Shown piece by piece: positions 1 through 8,183 of a stretch of 64,000 nt of DNA. The notes below the pieces were generated by a model that searched no databases, had not been told where the DNA came from, and saw only the letters and a list, made by a program, of their open reading frames with translations. Location: NCBI RefSeq assembly GCF_907163265.1, contig NZ_CAJQUM010000001.1, positions 1,240,001 to 1,304,000 on the forward strand. Direction: 5' to 3'. Position numbers and translations under genes: made by a program. Origin of the DNA: Georgfuchsia toluolica. GTDB taxonomy: Bacteria; Pseudomonadota; Gammaproteobacteria; Burkholderiales; Rhodocyclaceae. Numbering within the stretch: position 1 is the first letter of the stretch; every line of letters begins with the position of its first letter.

Positions 1-159
1 GGCGCCAGTGTAGATCGGCCGGATATAGGGTTTCATCAGGCCGATGCGGCCCATGGCTTCGTGTATCGTGGCCACACCGAAGCGCGACAGCTTGTCGACG
101 GCGGCACGGTCGGCACGCACGATGTTGCGTTTGACGATGCCGAGATTGTTCATGCTCAT
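1..159 (-). CDS. ligK: 4-carboxy-4-hydroxy-2-oxoadipate aldolase (RraA-type), N-terminal part
   Basis: Only the first 53 codons lie in the window; the gene runs off the left edge. The translation begins MSMNNLGIVKRNIVRAD and continues through GVATIHEAMGRIGLMKPY to RPIYTGA, which I recognise as the conserved N-terminus of the class II CHA/HMG aldolases (LigK, ProA, GalC). These cleave 4-carboxy-4-hydroxy-2-oxoadipate to pyruvate and oxaloacetate, the last step of the protocatechuate 4,5-cleavage pathway. ATG codons at 159 and 153 are both possible starts. It begins 3 nt after the ligJ stop, so the two are very probably one transcript. The alternative, an RNase E inhibitor RraA, is unlikely given the ligJ neighbour. 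Confidence 0.85.
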   Translation of the reverse strand, partial: MSMNNLGIVKRNIVRADRAAVDKLSRFGVATIHEAMGRIGLMKPYIRPIYTGA

Positions 160-161
160 GG

Positions 162-1190
162 CTATTTCCCCTTCGCTTTCAATGCCGCATCGAGGCGTGG
201 ATAGACGCGGCGCGCATTGCCCTCATAGACTTTGCGGCGGTCGTCCTCGCTTAGGTTCAGCGTCGCTTCGATGTAGCGCTTGGTGTCGTCGTAGTAGTGC
301 CCCGTCTCGGGATCTATACCACGCACGGCGCCGATCATTTCCGAGGCGAACAGAATGTTGTCTACCGGAATGACTTTCGTCAGCAAATCGATGCCAGGCT
401 GGTGGTAGACGCAGGTATCGAAAAAAATGTTGTGCAGAAGATGGTCCTGCAGCAGCGGCTTCTTGAGTTCCTGCGCCAGGCCGCGGTAGCGACCCCAGTG
501 GTAGGGTGCCGCACCGCCGCCGTGCGGGATGACGAACTTCAACGTCGGGAAATCCTTGAACAGGTCCGAGGTCAGGCACTGCATGAAGGCTGTTGTGTCG
601 GCGTTGATATAGTGCGCGCCGGTGGTGTGGAAGCAGGCGTTGCAACTGGTACTGACATGGATCATGGCCGGAATGTCGTACTCGACCATCTTCTCGTAGA
701 TCGGATACCAATGGCGGTCGGAAAGCGGCGGCGAAGTCCAGTGGCCGCCCGATGGATCGGGATTGAAATTGATGCCGACGAAACCGTATTCCTTTACGCA
801 CTTTTCCAACTCGGGAATGCAGGTGCGCGGATCGACGCCCGGCGACTGCGGCAGCATGGCCGCGCCGATAAAGTTGTCCGGGAACAGCTGTGCCACGCGG
901 TAGCACAGCTCGTTGCAGATCGCTGCCCAGATGCTGCTCACATTGAAGTCGCCAATGTGGTGGGCCATGAAGCTGGCGCGCGGCGAGAAAATGGTCAGGT
1001 CCGAACCGCGCTCCCGCATCTTCTTCAGTTGATTGGTCTCGATGGTCTCGCACAGTTCGTCGTCACTGATCTTCAACTCGGATGCCTTGGGTGCCATTGC
1101 CGAATCCTTGATGCCGGCAATCTGGCGGTTGCGCCAATCTTCCAACGCCTTGGGCGCCGTCGTGTAGTGGCCGTGAATGTCGATGATCAT
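162..1190 (-). CDS. ligJ: 4-oxalomesaconate hydratase (amidohydrolase 2 family)
   Basis: 342-residue amidohydrolase. The N-terminal MIIDIHGHY carries the HxH metal-binding pair, and downstream are the metal-site strands MIHVST, VIPHGGG and FASEMIG. The protein matches LigJ-type 4-oxalomesaconate hydratases over its length as I recall them, including FSPRASFMAHHIGDFN and GVDPRTCIPELEKC. It adds water to 4-oxalomesaconate to give 4-carboxy-4-hydroxy-2-oxoadipate, the substrate of ligK just downstream. I start it at the ATG at 1190, because the longer frame upstream has non-family sequence and a ctggag ribosome site sits directly before this ATG. Confident. Confidence 0.93.
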   Translation of the reverse strand: MIIDIHGHYTTAPKALEDWRNRQIAGIKDSAMAPKASELKISDDELCETIETNQLKKMRERGSDLTIFSPRASFMAHHIGDFNVSSIWAAICNELCYRVAQLFPDNFIGAAMLPQSPGVDPRTCIPELEKCVKEYGFVGINFNPDPSGGHWTSPPLSDRHWYPIYEKMVEYDIPAMIHVSTSCNACFHTTGAHYINADTTAFMQCLTSDLFKDFPTLKFVIPHGGGAAPYHWGRYRGLAQELKKPLLQDHLLHNIFFDTCVYHQPGIDLLTKVIPVDNILFASEMIGAVRGIDPETGHYYDDTKRYIEATLNLSEDDRRKVYEGNARRVYPRLDAALKAKGK

Positions 1191-1221
1191 CACTATGCTC
1201 CAGTAATACTGATTGAGGTAC

Positions 1222-1932
1222 TCACGCCGGCTCCATGCCCAGGCGCCGTTTGGCCGTGGTGGCGGCGGGAGAGCGCATGAAACCGAGCAAGGCACGCACA
1301 GCTTTGGACTGGAGCGACGTGACACACAGGCCGGCCGAGAAGGTAGTGACGATCTCGCTGCCGGGCGGCATAGTCCCGAGCACAGCAATGCCGGGAAGGT
1401 GCATCAACTCGCTGTGCTGCTGGAAGCCGAGTTCGACTTCGCCACTTGCCACCAGTTGTCCCACTGGCACGCCGGGCGGCACCTGCACGAAGCGGCTGCG
1501 AACCAAAGCGGCAATGCCCCAGCGCTCGAACAGCTTCATCAGCGCCACGCCGCTGGGCCCGGTGGAATAGCCCAAGGTGCGCGCTGCGAGCACGGTGCGC
1601 CGCAGCATATCTTCGGAACCGATGTCCGGCCGCGGCGCCCCGGCGCGCACTGCTATCGCCACTGCCGAGCGCATCAGGTCGGTCTTACTGTCGGCTACCA
1701 CGCGTCCGGCGGCGACCAGCTTGTCGATCGCATCTGTGGCGAGAACTACCACGTCGAAAGGTTCACCGGCCTGCAAGCGTTTGGCTGCATCCACACCGCC
1801 CACCGATTCGAAGCTGACCTCGACGCCGCTGCACTGCATGTAAGCACCAGCCAGGTCGGCCAGCACCTGGCGCGTCGCCATCGAGGAGATGCCAACGATT
1901 CGGGTCGCGATATCGGACACTGAAGTTTGCAT
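1222..1932 (-). CDS. ModA-like substrate-binding domain protein, no signal peptide
   Basis: 236-residue type 2 periplasmic-binding-protein fold resembling the molybdate-binding ModA group (GEPFDVVVLATDAIDKL; YSTGPSGVALMKLFERWG; GQLVASGEVELGFQQHSEL). There is no hydrophobic N-terminal segment, so secretion is doubtful and the protein may act in the cytoplasm as a ligand-binding or accessory protein. The ATG at 1932 is preferred over an upstream TTG because ggtggg precedes it. It lies 31 nt upstream of ligJ on the same strand, so it is probably co-transcribed with the protocatechuate genes. I infer a ligand related to that pathway; the ligand itself cannot be read from the sequence. Confidence 0.75.
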   Translation of the reverse strand: MQTSVSDIATRIVGISSMATRQVLADLAGAYMQCSGVEVSFESVGGVDAAKRLQAGEPFDVVVLATDAIDKLVAAGRVVADSKTDLMRSAVAIAVRAGAPRPDIGSEDMLRRTVLAARTLGYSTGPSGVALMKLFERWGIAALVRSRFVQVPPGVPVGQLVASGEVELGFQQHSELMHLPGIAVLGTMPPGSEIVTTFSAGLCVTSLQSKAVRALLGFMRSPAATTAKRRLGMEPA

Positions 1933-2007
1933 TTGTCCCACCAATTATTGATGGAGCGATTGTGGCAATACAACGGCATTCTGCCAAGCCAAGCGGCGCA
2001 CTACTAG

Positions 2008-3015
2008 CTATCGCATTTTGTTATGGGCGCGGCTCGGAGTGGGAGATGGCACAGTCTCAGCCGCGGCCAGGATCAGTTCACGTAACAGGCGCAGCATGTG
2101 CTTGGTCAGGGGCGTCGCCGGCTTGTGTGCCGAAACCGCAAGGCACAAGGTGCTCGCCAGTGACGGCTCGACAAGTTTGCGCAGGACGTAAGCTTCTGGC
2201 TGGCCTGAGGCGGCCAACGCCGTGGGCGTCAAGATGGCATGGCCGTGACCGGCGCGCACCAGTTCCAGGATCGACTGCACGCTGGAGATTTCCAGCGCGA
2301 CATTCAGCTTGCGGCCGGCCAGCGCCGCCTGTGTCTCCAGCAGTTTGCGGATGGCGTGAGTACGTTCCGGCAGGATCAACGGAAAACCCGTCAGTTCGGC
2401 CAAGGTTACCGTGTCCCCTAATCCCGCCAGGGAACCGCCTGCGCGACTGGAAGCTTTCTTGGCTGCAGCGCTGGCGCCGACCTTGATTTTCCGGCTGTTG
2501 GTAGCCGGGCTGACCATGCCAAGCGACTCGTCGAGTACCGGCACAAGTTCAAGTGCCGTTTGCGAATCCGGGTTGTGCAGCAGCCCGATGTCAACCCGGC
2601 CGGTGGCTATCCATTCCGCCAAGTGGGCAGACAAGCCCTCGACGATGGCCAGGCGCGCCTTCGGCAGGGCGCGGCGAAAGCCATCGACCAGCGGCAGTGT
2701 GAGCAGGCGACCCATGCTTGGCGGCAGGCCGACGACAATGCGTCCGCCCGGTTCGCCGCGAGTGCTTTCCAGATCCTCGCGCACCCGCGATACCAATTGC
2801 AGGATGCCGAGGCTTTGGTCGAACAGGCGCTGACCTGCCTCGGTGAGCACGACGCCGCGACCGTTGCGCAGCAACAGCGTGACGCGCAAATCCGTTTCCA
2901 GCAAACGGACTTGACGCGACAATGCCGGTTGCGCAATATTCAGAATCAGTGACGCCTTGCTGAAGCTGCCCAGCTCGGCGACACGGACGAAATATTCAAG
3001 TTGCTTGAGGTTCAC
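2008..3015 (-). CDS. LysR-family transcriptional regulator
   Basis: 335 residues. The N-terminal winged helix-turn-helix runs from MNLKQLEYFVRVAELGSFSK through QPALSRQVRLLE, about residues 1-60, followed by a LysR substrate-binding domain from about residue 92. It lies upstream of, and on the same strand as, the ModA-like, ligJ and ligK genes with a 75-nt gap. It is therefore a good candidate for the activator of the protocatechuate 4,5-cleavage operon, a role filled by LysR proteins such as PmdR and LigR in relatives; that role is inferred. An Ala/Lys/Ser-rich insert (about residues 175-195) in the effector domain is unusual. Confidence 0.88.
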   Translation of the reverse strand: MNLKQLEYFVRVAELGSFSKASLILNIAQPALSRQVRLLETDLRVTLLLRNGRGVVLTEAGQRLFDQSLGILQLVSRVREDLESTRGEPGGRIVVGLPPSMGRLLTLPLVDGFRRALPKARLAIVEGLSAHLAEWIATGRVDIGLLHNPDSQTALELVPVLDESLGMVSPATNSRKIKVGASAAAKKASSRAGGSLAGLGDTVTLAELTGFPLILPERTHAIRKLLETQAALAGRKLNVALEISSVQSILELVRAGHGHAILTPTALAASGQPEAYVLRKLVEPSLASTLCLAVSAHKPATPLTKHMLRLLRELILAAAETVPSPTPSRAHNKMR

Positions 3016-3343
3016 AAGACAGCCTCCCGGTTGCCACCAAATCCCGCCTGAAGGTCATAAGAATTGCGTACATGTGATGAGGCGCGAAAATAGCGTGATT
3101 CGAAGCACTGATCTGGGTTGCGTTCGCCTTCTCGTTCGTTAACAGCAATGAATACTTGTAAGCGGCAAAAGCTCCGGCAAAAGATGCCGCTAAAGAAGGA
3201 AGAATCCGGGTCACCAATGCCTGAAAATTGCCGCCAGTAGCTATAGCAATCCAAGTACTTAGACCGTATGCAAATAGGGTCAATGATAAGACGAGTCCTA
3301 CCAGGAGACCTACTAGCAATCTATTCAAATTAGGGATAGCCAT
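2996..3343 (-). CDS. Small two-helix membrane protein, unknown function
   Basis: 115 residues with two predicted membrane segments (about residues 8-35, LVGLLVGLVLSLTLFAYGL, and about 40-65, ILPSLAASFAGAFAAY) and a soluble basic tail. An aaggg ribosome site lies about 10 nt before the ATG at 3343. The 3' end overlaps the start of the LysR gene by 20 nt in another frame, so part of the tail may not be real coding sequence. I do not recognise a family. Confidence 0.45.
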   Translation of the reverse strand: MAIPNLNRLLVGLLVGLVLSLTLFAYGLSTWIAIATGGNFQALVTRILPSLAASFAGAFAAYKYSLLLTNEKANATQISASNHAIFAPHHMYAILMTFRRDLVATGRLSCEPQAT

Positions 3344-3887
3344 TCAAATAGCACCCTTAAGTTTATGGCGTAGCGCCATCATTATCCATTCCAAATGATA
3401 GCTTATGAAATTGGTTTCATGCTTTCAAGGAGGTTTTTTGGCCAGGCTGAGACAATCGGTGCGGTCTGATCGAGACAGACAGAATTGTCATCGCGCCGCA
3501 CACCGTAAGGCTCCGGCTTCCCAATGATTGCAGGGGAGTAAGACGCTTCTGAAAATACAACTTTAAGAATGAGCAATAACCACCCCCTCCCCCGGTAGTC
3601 TGCCCAGAAAAAGGATGCCTTAGGACTATTCTGCCGCTGGAATATATTCGAACTCTGTGCTAGAGCCGGTCATACGCGAGCAACCCGGAATATGCAGCCG
3701 AGTACAGATGACTGGTGAAGCTAAACACCGCACTGTCGGCCCTAGCGGCTCTCTCTGTGAAATCGGCGCTGGCAGGTACCGCGATTCAAATGCGCGCTAA
3801 GGTTATGTGAAGGAGAACACCGAGATAAGCGCAAACGATCAGAAATACCAGCACCCAACAAGTGGCATACTAAATGGCATACAAAAC
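3344..3887. other. Intergenic region without recognisable genes
   Basis: About 540 bases with only short frames and no convincing ribosome sites. It ends in the tandem repeat and terminator that follow the tRNA-Ser gene. Together with those repeats it could be residue of an old integration event next to the tRNA. Confidence 0.5.
3863..3882. repeat. Tandem tggcatac repeat, 12-nt period, downstream of tRNA-Ser
   Basis: The octamer tggcatac occurs at 3863-3870 and 3875-3882 with a 12-nt period, about 45-60 nt beyond the 3' end of the tRNA-Ser gene. Tandem short repeats in this position resemble the arm-type binding sites of P4-like tyrosine integrases that target tRNA genes. No integrase gene is present, so this would be a scar. 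The reading is inferred from position and spacing only. Confidence 0.4.
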
Positions 3888-3911
3888 AAAAAAGCGCCTC
3901 TAAAGGCGCTT
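3883..3911 (-). terminator. Rho-independent terminator after tRNA-Ser
   Basis: Read on the minus strand, the 8-bp stem aagcgcct/aggcgctt with a 4-nt loop is followed by a T-rich run (TTTTTTGTTTTG). It starts about 15 nt past the CCA end of the tRNA. Confidence 0.75.
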
Positions 3912-3925
3912 GGTTGCTTGTTCCT

Positions 3926-4018
3926 TGGCGGAGACGCAGGGATTCGAACCCTGGATCCAGGTTTTGCCCAGATGCGCCCTTAGCAGGGGCGTGCCTTCGA
4001 CCACTCGGCCACGTCTCC
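3926..4018 (-). tRNA. tRNA-Ser (anticodon GCU)
   Basis: 93-nt class II tRNA with encoded CCA. The 7-bp acceptor stem is GGAGACG/CGTCTCC with discriminator G, followed by the D-arm GTGGCCGAGTGGTCGAAGGC, anticodon loop CTGCTAA (anticodon GCU, serine AGC/AGU codons), the long variable arm typical of tRNA-Ser, and T-arm GGTTCGAATCC. A terminator follows. Confidence 0.97.
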
Positions 4019-4062
4019 AAGGGGCGCGATCATATCTGCTCGCGCGGCCCCGGTCAAACTTG

Positions 4063-5301
4063 TCAGGCGGCTTGTTCGAGTCCGAAAGCCTTATGCAGTA
4101 CGCGCACTGCCAGTTCAAGATATTTTTCGTCGACCACGACGGAAATTTTGATCTCGGAAGTCGAAATCATCTGGATATTGATGCCCTCTTCCGCCAGCGT
4201 ACGGAACATCTGGCTGGCAATGCCGGGATGCGAGCGCATGCCGACGCCGACCGCCGACACCTTGCAAATCTTGTTGTCGCCGACCACGGCACGCGCAGCG
4301 ACATGCGGCTTGACCTTCTGCTCCAGAATATTCAGCGCGCGTTCGTACTCGCCGCGATTCACCGTAAACGAGAAGTCGGTGGTACCGTCATTGCCGACGT
4401 TCTGGATGATCATGTCGACATCGATATTCGCCTCGGCGATCGGACCGAGGATCTGATAGGCGATGCCGGGACGATCCGGAACGCCAAGGACTGTAAGCTT
4501 GGCTTCGTCCCGATTGAAGGCGATGCCCGAAATAATTGGCTGTTCCATCTTGCGACCTTCCTCAAACGTGATCAACGTACCCTGCGTTTCCTTGCCCTCT
4601 TCCTCGAAGCTGGAAAGCACGCGCAACTTCACCTTGTACTTGCCGGCGAACTCCACCGAACGTATCTGCAATACCTTGGAGCCGAGACTCGCCATCTCCA
4701 GCATCTCTTCGAAGGTAATCTGGTCGAGCTTGCGCGCCTCGGGGACGATGCGCGGATCGGTGGTGTAGACGCCATCGACATCGGTATAAATCTGGCATTC
4801 GTCCGCATTCAGGGCGGCGGCAATCGCCACGCCCGTGGTGTCGGAGCCGCCCCGGCCCAGCGTGGTGATATTGCCGTGCGCATCAATACCCTGGAAGCCG
4901 GCGACGATCACCACGGTGTCGTTATTCAAATCGGCGCGAATATTGGCATCGTCAATATTCAGGATGCGCGCCTTGGTATAGGCGTTGTCGGTCTCGATCT
5001 TTACCTGGGCGCCGGTATAGCTGCGCGCCTTGAGACCGATATCCTTCAGCGCCATTGACAGCAGGGCAATGCTGACCTGCTCGCCGGTCGATACCATGAC
5101 GTCGAGTTCGCGTGAGTCCGGGCTGGGCGAAACATTTTTCGCCAGGGCCAGCAGCCGGTTGGTCTCGCCGCTCATGGCCGACACCACGACCACCAACTGG
5201 TGGCCCTTGGCCTTCCAGCGCGATACACGGCGCGCAACATCGCGGATACGATCCGGCGATCCCATGGAGGTGCCACCGTATTTCTGAACAATTAGTGCCA
5301 T
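4063..5301 (-). CDS. lysC: Aspartate kinase
   Basis: 412 residues. The N-terminal ALIVQKYGGTSMG and the central GFQGIDAHGNITTLGRGGSDTTGVAIA stretch define the amino-acid kinase domain, and two C-terminal ACT domains (LTVLGVPDRPGIAYQIL and ICKVSAVGVGMRSHPGIA) are the feedback-inhibitor site. It phosphorylates aspartate at the entry to the lysine, threonine and methionine pathways and so supplies the dap genes found later in the window. The ATG at 5301 is chosen over an upstream TTG at 5322 because MALIVQKYGG is the family start. Length is normal for the alpha-type monofunctional enzyme. Confidence 0.96.
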   Translation of the reverse strand: MALIVQKYGGTSMGSPDRIRDVARRVSRWKAKGHQLVVVVSAMSGETNRLLALAKNVSPSPDSRELDVMVSTGEQVSIALLSMALKDIGLKARSYTGAQVKIETDNAYTKARILNIDDANIRADLNNDTVVIVAGFQGIDAHGNITTLGRGGSDTTGVAIAAALNADECQIYTDVDGVYTTDPRIVPEARKLDQITFEEMLEMASLGSKVLQIRSVEFAGKYKVKLRVLSSFEEEGKETQGTLITFEEGRKMEQPIISGIAFNRDEAKLTVLGVPDRPGIAYQILGPIAEANIDVDMIIQNVGNDGTTDFSFTVNRGEYERALNILEQKVKPHVAARAVVGDNKICKVSAVGVGMRSHPGIASQMFRTLAEEGINIQMISTSEIKISVVVDEKYLELAVRVLHKAFGLEQAA

Positions 5302-5426
5302 CTGAATGAAGCCGTAAGTCAAGGAGAGTTAAGGTTAAACAGGGCGCGATTTTACCTGATCCGCAATCTCCTTGCCTGGCAACTCTCCGGACTTGGCGCC
5401 GGCCCGGAAAAAACATTTATCCTGCT

Positions 5427-5482
5427 CTTGTATGTTGTACAAGTATGCCATATACTGAACTCATCTATAACTTTAGTTATAG
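5427..5482. promoter_or_regulatory. Palindromic operator candidates upstream of the HTH gene
   Basis: Two inverted repeats lie between lysC and the small HTH gene. One is cttgta-5 nt-tacaag at 5427-5443. The other is a perfect 8-bp palindrome, ctataact-tt-agttatag, at 5465-5482. The second lies about 70 nt upstream of the HTH start. They are candidates for autoregulatory binding sites of the downstream protein; this is inferred from position. Confidence 0.45.
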
Positions 5483-5551
5483 ACATTAGAACGTAGGCAT
5501 CCTATTTTTATCAAGCGCGCATTCCCCGAATATTCCTCATGGAGAATACCA

Positions 5552-5845
5552 ATGAAAGCTTCAGAAAAAACAGCTAATGTCCGCGACATCCGCCGCAAAC
5601 TCGGCCTCAACCAGCAACAGTTCTGGTCCAGACTGGGGGTTACCCAAAGTGGTGGATCGCGCTATGAAAGCGGCCGCAATATTCCCCGCCCTGTCCAGCA
5701 CCTGCTGCGCCTGGTGCATGTCGAACAAATTGACATCAGCAAGGCCAAGCGCGAGGATTTTGAGGTTGCCGAATACCTGAAAGCCAAAAAGCCCGGGCTG
5801 TTCAGGGAACTCAAGAAAGAAGCCAAGTCCGCCGTCAAGAAATAA
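5552..5845 (+). CDS. Small helix-turn-helix (XRE-like) DNA-binding protein
   Basis: 97 residues. The segment VRDIRRKLGLNQQQFWSRLGVTQSGGSRYESGRNIPRPVQHLLRLV (about residues 9-55) is a Cro/C1-type helix-turn-helix of the kind found in XRE regulators and some antitoxins; the C-terminus is Lys-rich. A ggag ribosome site precedes the ATG. It is flanked by convergent and divergent housekeeping genes and has no toxin partner, so a solitary autoregulated regulator is most likely. Palindromes upstream may be its operators. Confidence 0.75.
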   Translation: MKASEKTANVRDIRRKLGLNQQQFWSRLGVTQSGGSRYESGRNIPRPVQHLLRLVHVEQIDISKAKREDFEVAEYLKAKKPGLFRELKKEAKSAVKK

Positions 5846-5867
5846 CCAGTTCCAGCTTCCCCTTGGG

Positions 5868-6728
5868 TCAGGGGCTGACGATCACGTTCAGCCCCTGGCT
5901 TTCCAGTCGCCTGGCCAACGCATCGAACCATTGGTCGGGTAGCCGGCTTAATCTTCTCGCGTCCGGCTGCATGGAAGGTCGTGCCAGCCCATACAGATGC
6001 ACCCCTTTGACACTGTCCTTCATCTGCCCTGCTGCATGGACATAGGCGTCGATTTCAGCCGCAGCCGGCAGCTTGCCATCGCGCTTAAAAAAACAACTCT
6101 GAATCCATGTCGGGCAAAGCGCGGCGCAAGCCTTCAAACGACGCAGATGTGCATCCGGTGATATCCGCACGCCATTCACTGCGGCAATGCCGGCAGCCGT
6201 CGCGGCGTCCAGCTTGAACCAGACCTCCCCATCGTTGGCGGCAAGCGCACGCAAACCTCTTTGCACGCCGGTTTTGCCCGTCTGACTACCGTTGGTAATC
6301 AGACGCAACTTGAGCGTGCCGAGCAGGGAATGCTTGCGTAATGTTTCCACCACGATATTCACTGCTTCCGGGAACTCGCCGGCGCTGGTCGGTTCACCGT
6401 TGCCGGAAAAGGCAATATCCTGCAAAACCCGCGCGCCGACCGGCACCTTTTCCCGCATGAAGCGGCCTGACTCCACTTCATCCAGAAACCGGTTCAACTC
6501 ATCCTTGAGGAGTGCCAGGTCAATCGGTGGCGGCCCCCCGCGCACCAGGCCCGGCACCTGGCAATACACGCATTGCCAGTTGCAGGCGTTGTTCGGATTA
6601 AGGTTGATTCCCACCGAAATGCCGCGCGCCCGGCGCGAGACAACAGGATAGACATAGGTCATCCCCGCGCTGTCGCGCGAATGGTCATCGACCGAAAGCA
6701 AACCATCAGAGCGGGGCATTGCAGACAT
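5868..6728 (-). CDS. Radical SAM protein (CX3CX2C)
   Basis: 286 residues. CNWQCVYC at residues 49-56 gives the CX3CX2C iron-sulfur motif (C49, C53, C56), followed by FSGNGEPTSAG, typical of the SAM-binding glycine motif, and LRLITNGS. It looks like the Fe-S oxidoreductase group related to wyosine-type radical SAM proteins (COG0731-like). It is divergent from queD with only 43 nt between the starts, which suggests a shared regulatory region and possibly a link to deazapurine or tRNA modification. The motif and sequence do not look like a standard QueE. The substrate is not identifiable. Confidence 0.8.
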   Translation of the reverse strand: MSAMPRSDGLLSVDDHSRDSAGMTYVYPVVSRRARGISVGINLNPNNACNWQCVYCQVPGLVRGGPPPIDLALLKDELNRFLDEVESGRFMREKVPVGARVLQDIAFSGNGEPTSAGEFPEAVNIVVETLRKHSLLGTLKLRLITNGSQTGKTGVQRGLRALAANDGEVWFKLDAATAAGIAAVNGVRISPDAHLRRLKACAALCPTWIQSCFFKRDGKLPAAAEIDAYVHAAGQMKDSVKGVHLYGLARPSMQPDARRLSRLPDQWFDALARRLESQGLNVIVSP

Positions 6729-6771
6729 TGCTCATCTATAATCCAAGGCCGATCAGCATATCACCCCAGCC

Positions 6772-7218
6772 ATGCAAATCACTCGCCGCCTCGAATTCGA
6801 TGCGGGGCACCGCATTTCCGCACACCAGAGCCAGTGCCGGCACCTGCACGGGCATCGCTATGTCCTGGAAGTGACGCTGAGCGGCGATGTCATTCATGAT
6901 GCATGCAGCAGCAGCGATGGCATGGTAATGGACTTCGGCGCGGTAAAGGAAATCGCCCGGATCCATCTGGTGGACAAATGGGACCATGCCTTCCTCGTCT
7001 GCGCCGGGGACACGCCCATAGTCGATTTTCTTGCGGCGCTGCCAGATCACAAGACCGTCATACTCGACAGGGTGCCGACCGCGGAAAACCTCGCCAGGAT
7101 CGCATTCGATATTCTGGAACCGCTATATCGCGACGTTTATGGCAACCATTTGCGGCTCGAACGCATACGCTTATACGAAACCCCCAACTGCTGGGCCGAC
7201 GTGCTGCGCGAAATCTGA
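6772..7218 (+). CDS. queD: 6-carboxytetrahydropterin synthase
   Basis: 148 residues of the 6-pyruvoyl-tetrahydropterin synthase fold. Zinc ligands are H13 (DAGHR) and H26/H28 (HLHGH), with the catalytic cysteine at C22 (SQCRHLHGH); WDHAFLV and the C-terminal ETPNCWADV are also family signatures. It converts 7,8-dihydroneopterin triphosphate to 6-carboxytetrahydropterin in queuosine precursor synthesis. A tataat box at 6737-6742 lies 30 nt before the start and is a likely promoter element. Confidence 0.93.
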   Translation: MQITRRLEFDAGHRISAHQSQCRHLHGHRYVLEVTLSGDVIHDACSSSDGMVMDFGAVKEIARIHLVDKWDHAFLVCAGDTPIVDFLAALPDHKTVILDRVPTAENLARIAFDILEPLYRDVYGNHLRLERIRLYETPNCWADVLREI

Positions 7219-7304
7219 ACTTGGCTGGACAGTAAGGGTACGGTTCGATAAAATCGCGCCCGCTTCATCGATTTCCGCCCACGCACACGCCGGACGGGAC
7301 ATCT

Positions 7305-7378
7305 GGCGCGATGGCAGAGTGGTTATGCAGCGGCCTGCAAAGCCGTGTACCTCGGTTCGATTCCGGGTCGCGCCTCCA
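7305..7378 (+). tRNA. tRNA-Cys (anticodon GCA)
   Basis: 74-nt tRNA with encoded CCA. The acceptor stem GGCGCGA pairs with TCGCGCC, the D-arm is GGCAGAGTGGTTATGC, the anticodon loop CTGCAAA gives anticodon GCA, and the T-arm contains GGTTCGATTCC. Confidence 0.96.
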
Positions 7379-7433
7379 ATAATTAAATTGCTGAGCTGTG
7401 TTCGCAGCACACAGCAGTCGTGTCCCACTCCAC

Positions 7434-8057
7434 TTACAGCACATAGTTCAGGATCGCTACGTAATGGGTGGCGCTGCCGGCGATCACGAACAGGTGCCAA
7501 ACACCGTGCGCGTGTTTGAGGCGGGCGTCGAGCGCATAGAAGATGATGCCAATCGTATAGAACAGTCCGCCGGCCACGAGCCAGGCGAAACCGACCGGTC
7601 CCAGCGCATGCAACAGCGGGATCATGGCCGCCAGGGCCACCCAGCCCATCATGACATAGATCACGACTGACAATATGCGCGCGCCACTGTTTTGCCTCAG
7701 TTCCTGCAGGCTGCCGAGCAGCGCCAGTCCCCACGCCGTTCCGAACAACGACCAGCCCCAGGATCCGCGCAGCGTCACCAGGCAAAACGGAGTGTAAGTG
7801 CCGGCGATGAGCAGATAGATGCCGTGGTGGTCCAACTCGCGCAGGATTTTTTTGGCGCGCCCGCCCAGGCTGTGATAAAGCGTGGAAAAACTGTAGAGCA
7901 ACACCAGCGTCACGCCGTAAATGGAGACGCTCACCACCTTCCACGGATCGCCGCCCTGCGCCGCCAGCACGATAAGCACAATGGAGCCGGCGAGCGCCAG
8001 CAGCGCCCCGACAAGATGCGTCACCGCATTCAACTTCTCTCCGTGGTCCATATCCAT
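7434..8057 (-). CDS. trhA: Hemolysin III family (TrhA/PAQR-like) membrane protein
   Basis: 207 residues from the preferred ATG at 8057 (MDMDHGEKLNAVTHL). About seven hydrophobic segments and the family motifs STLYHS, LDHHGIYLLIAGTYTPF and the C-terminal HAHGVWHLFVIAGSATHY carry the conserved His/Asp residues that form the metal site in PAQR/YqfA proteins. These proteins affect membrane lipid or energy homeostasis; a haemolytic role is not implied. In-frame starts up to 8093 exist, but the N-terminal dozen residues they add are atypical. Confidence 0.88.
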   Translation of the reverse strand: MDMDHGEKLNAVTHLVGALLALAGSIVLIVLAAQGGDPWKVVSVSIYGVTLVLLYSFSTLYHSLGGRAKKILRELDHHGIYLLIAGTYTPFCLVTLRGSWGWSLFGTAWGLALLGSLQELRQNSGARILSVVIYVMMGWVALAAMIPLLHALGPVGFAWLVAGGLFYTIGIIFYALDARLKHAHGVWHLFVIAGSATHYVAILNYVL

Positions 8058-8183
8058 TCGCTCGTCCAAGCCTGCCATAACGAGGCACGGCATCGGTCGT
8101 TGGGCTGACTATGCACTTACTTTAGCGCTTATTCCCTGCAGCAAGTTGCGATAAATGTATGCCTGCGCCGCACACAAAAGACT

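Noticed and set aside
3910-5058. 382-codon plus-strand open frame
   Set aside because: Antisense to tRNA-Ser and lysC.
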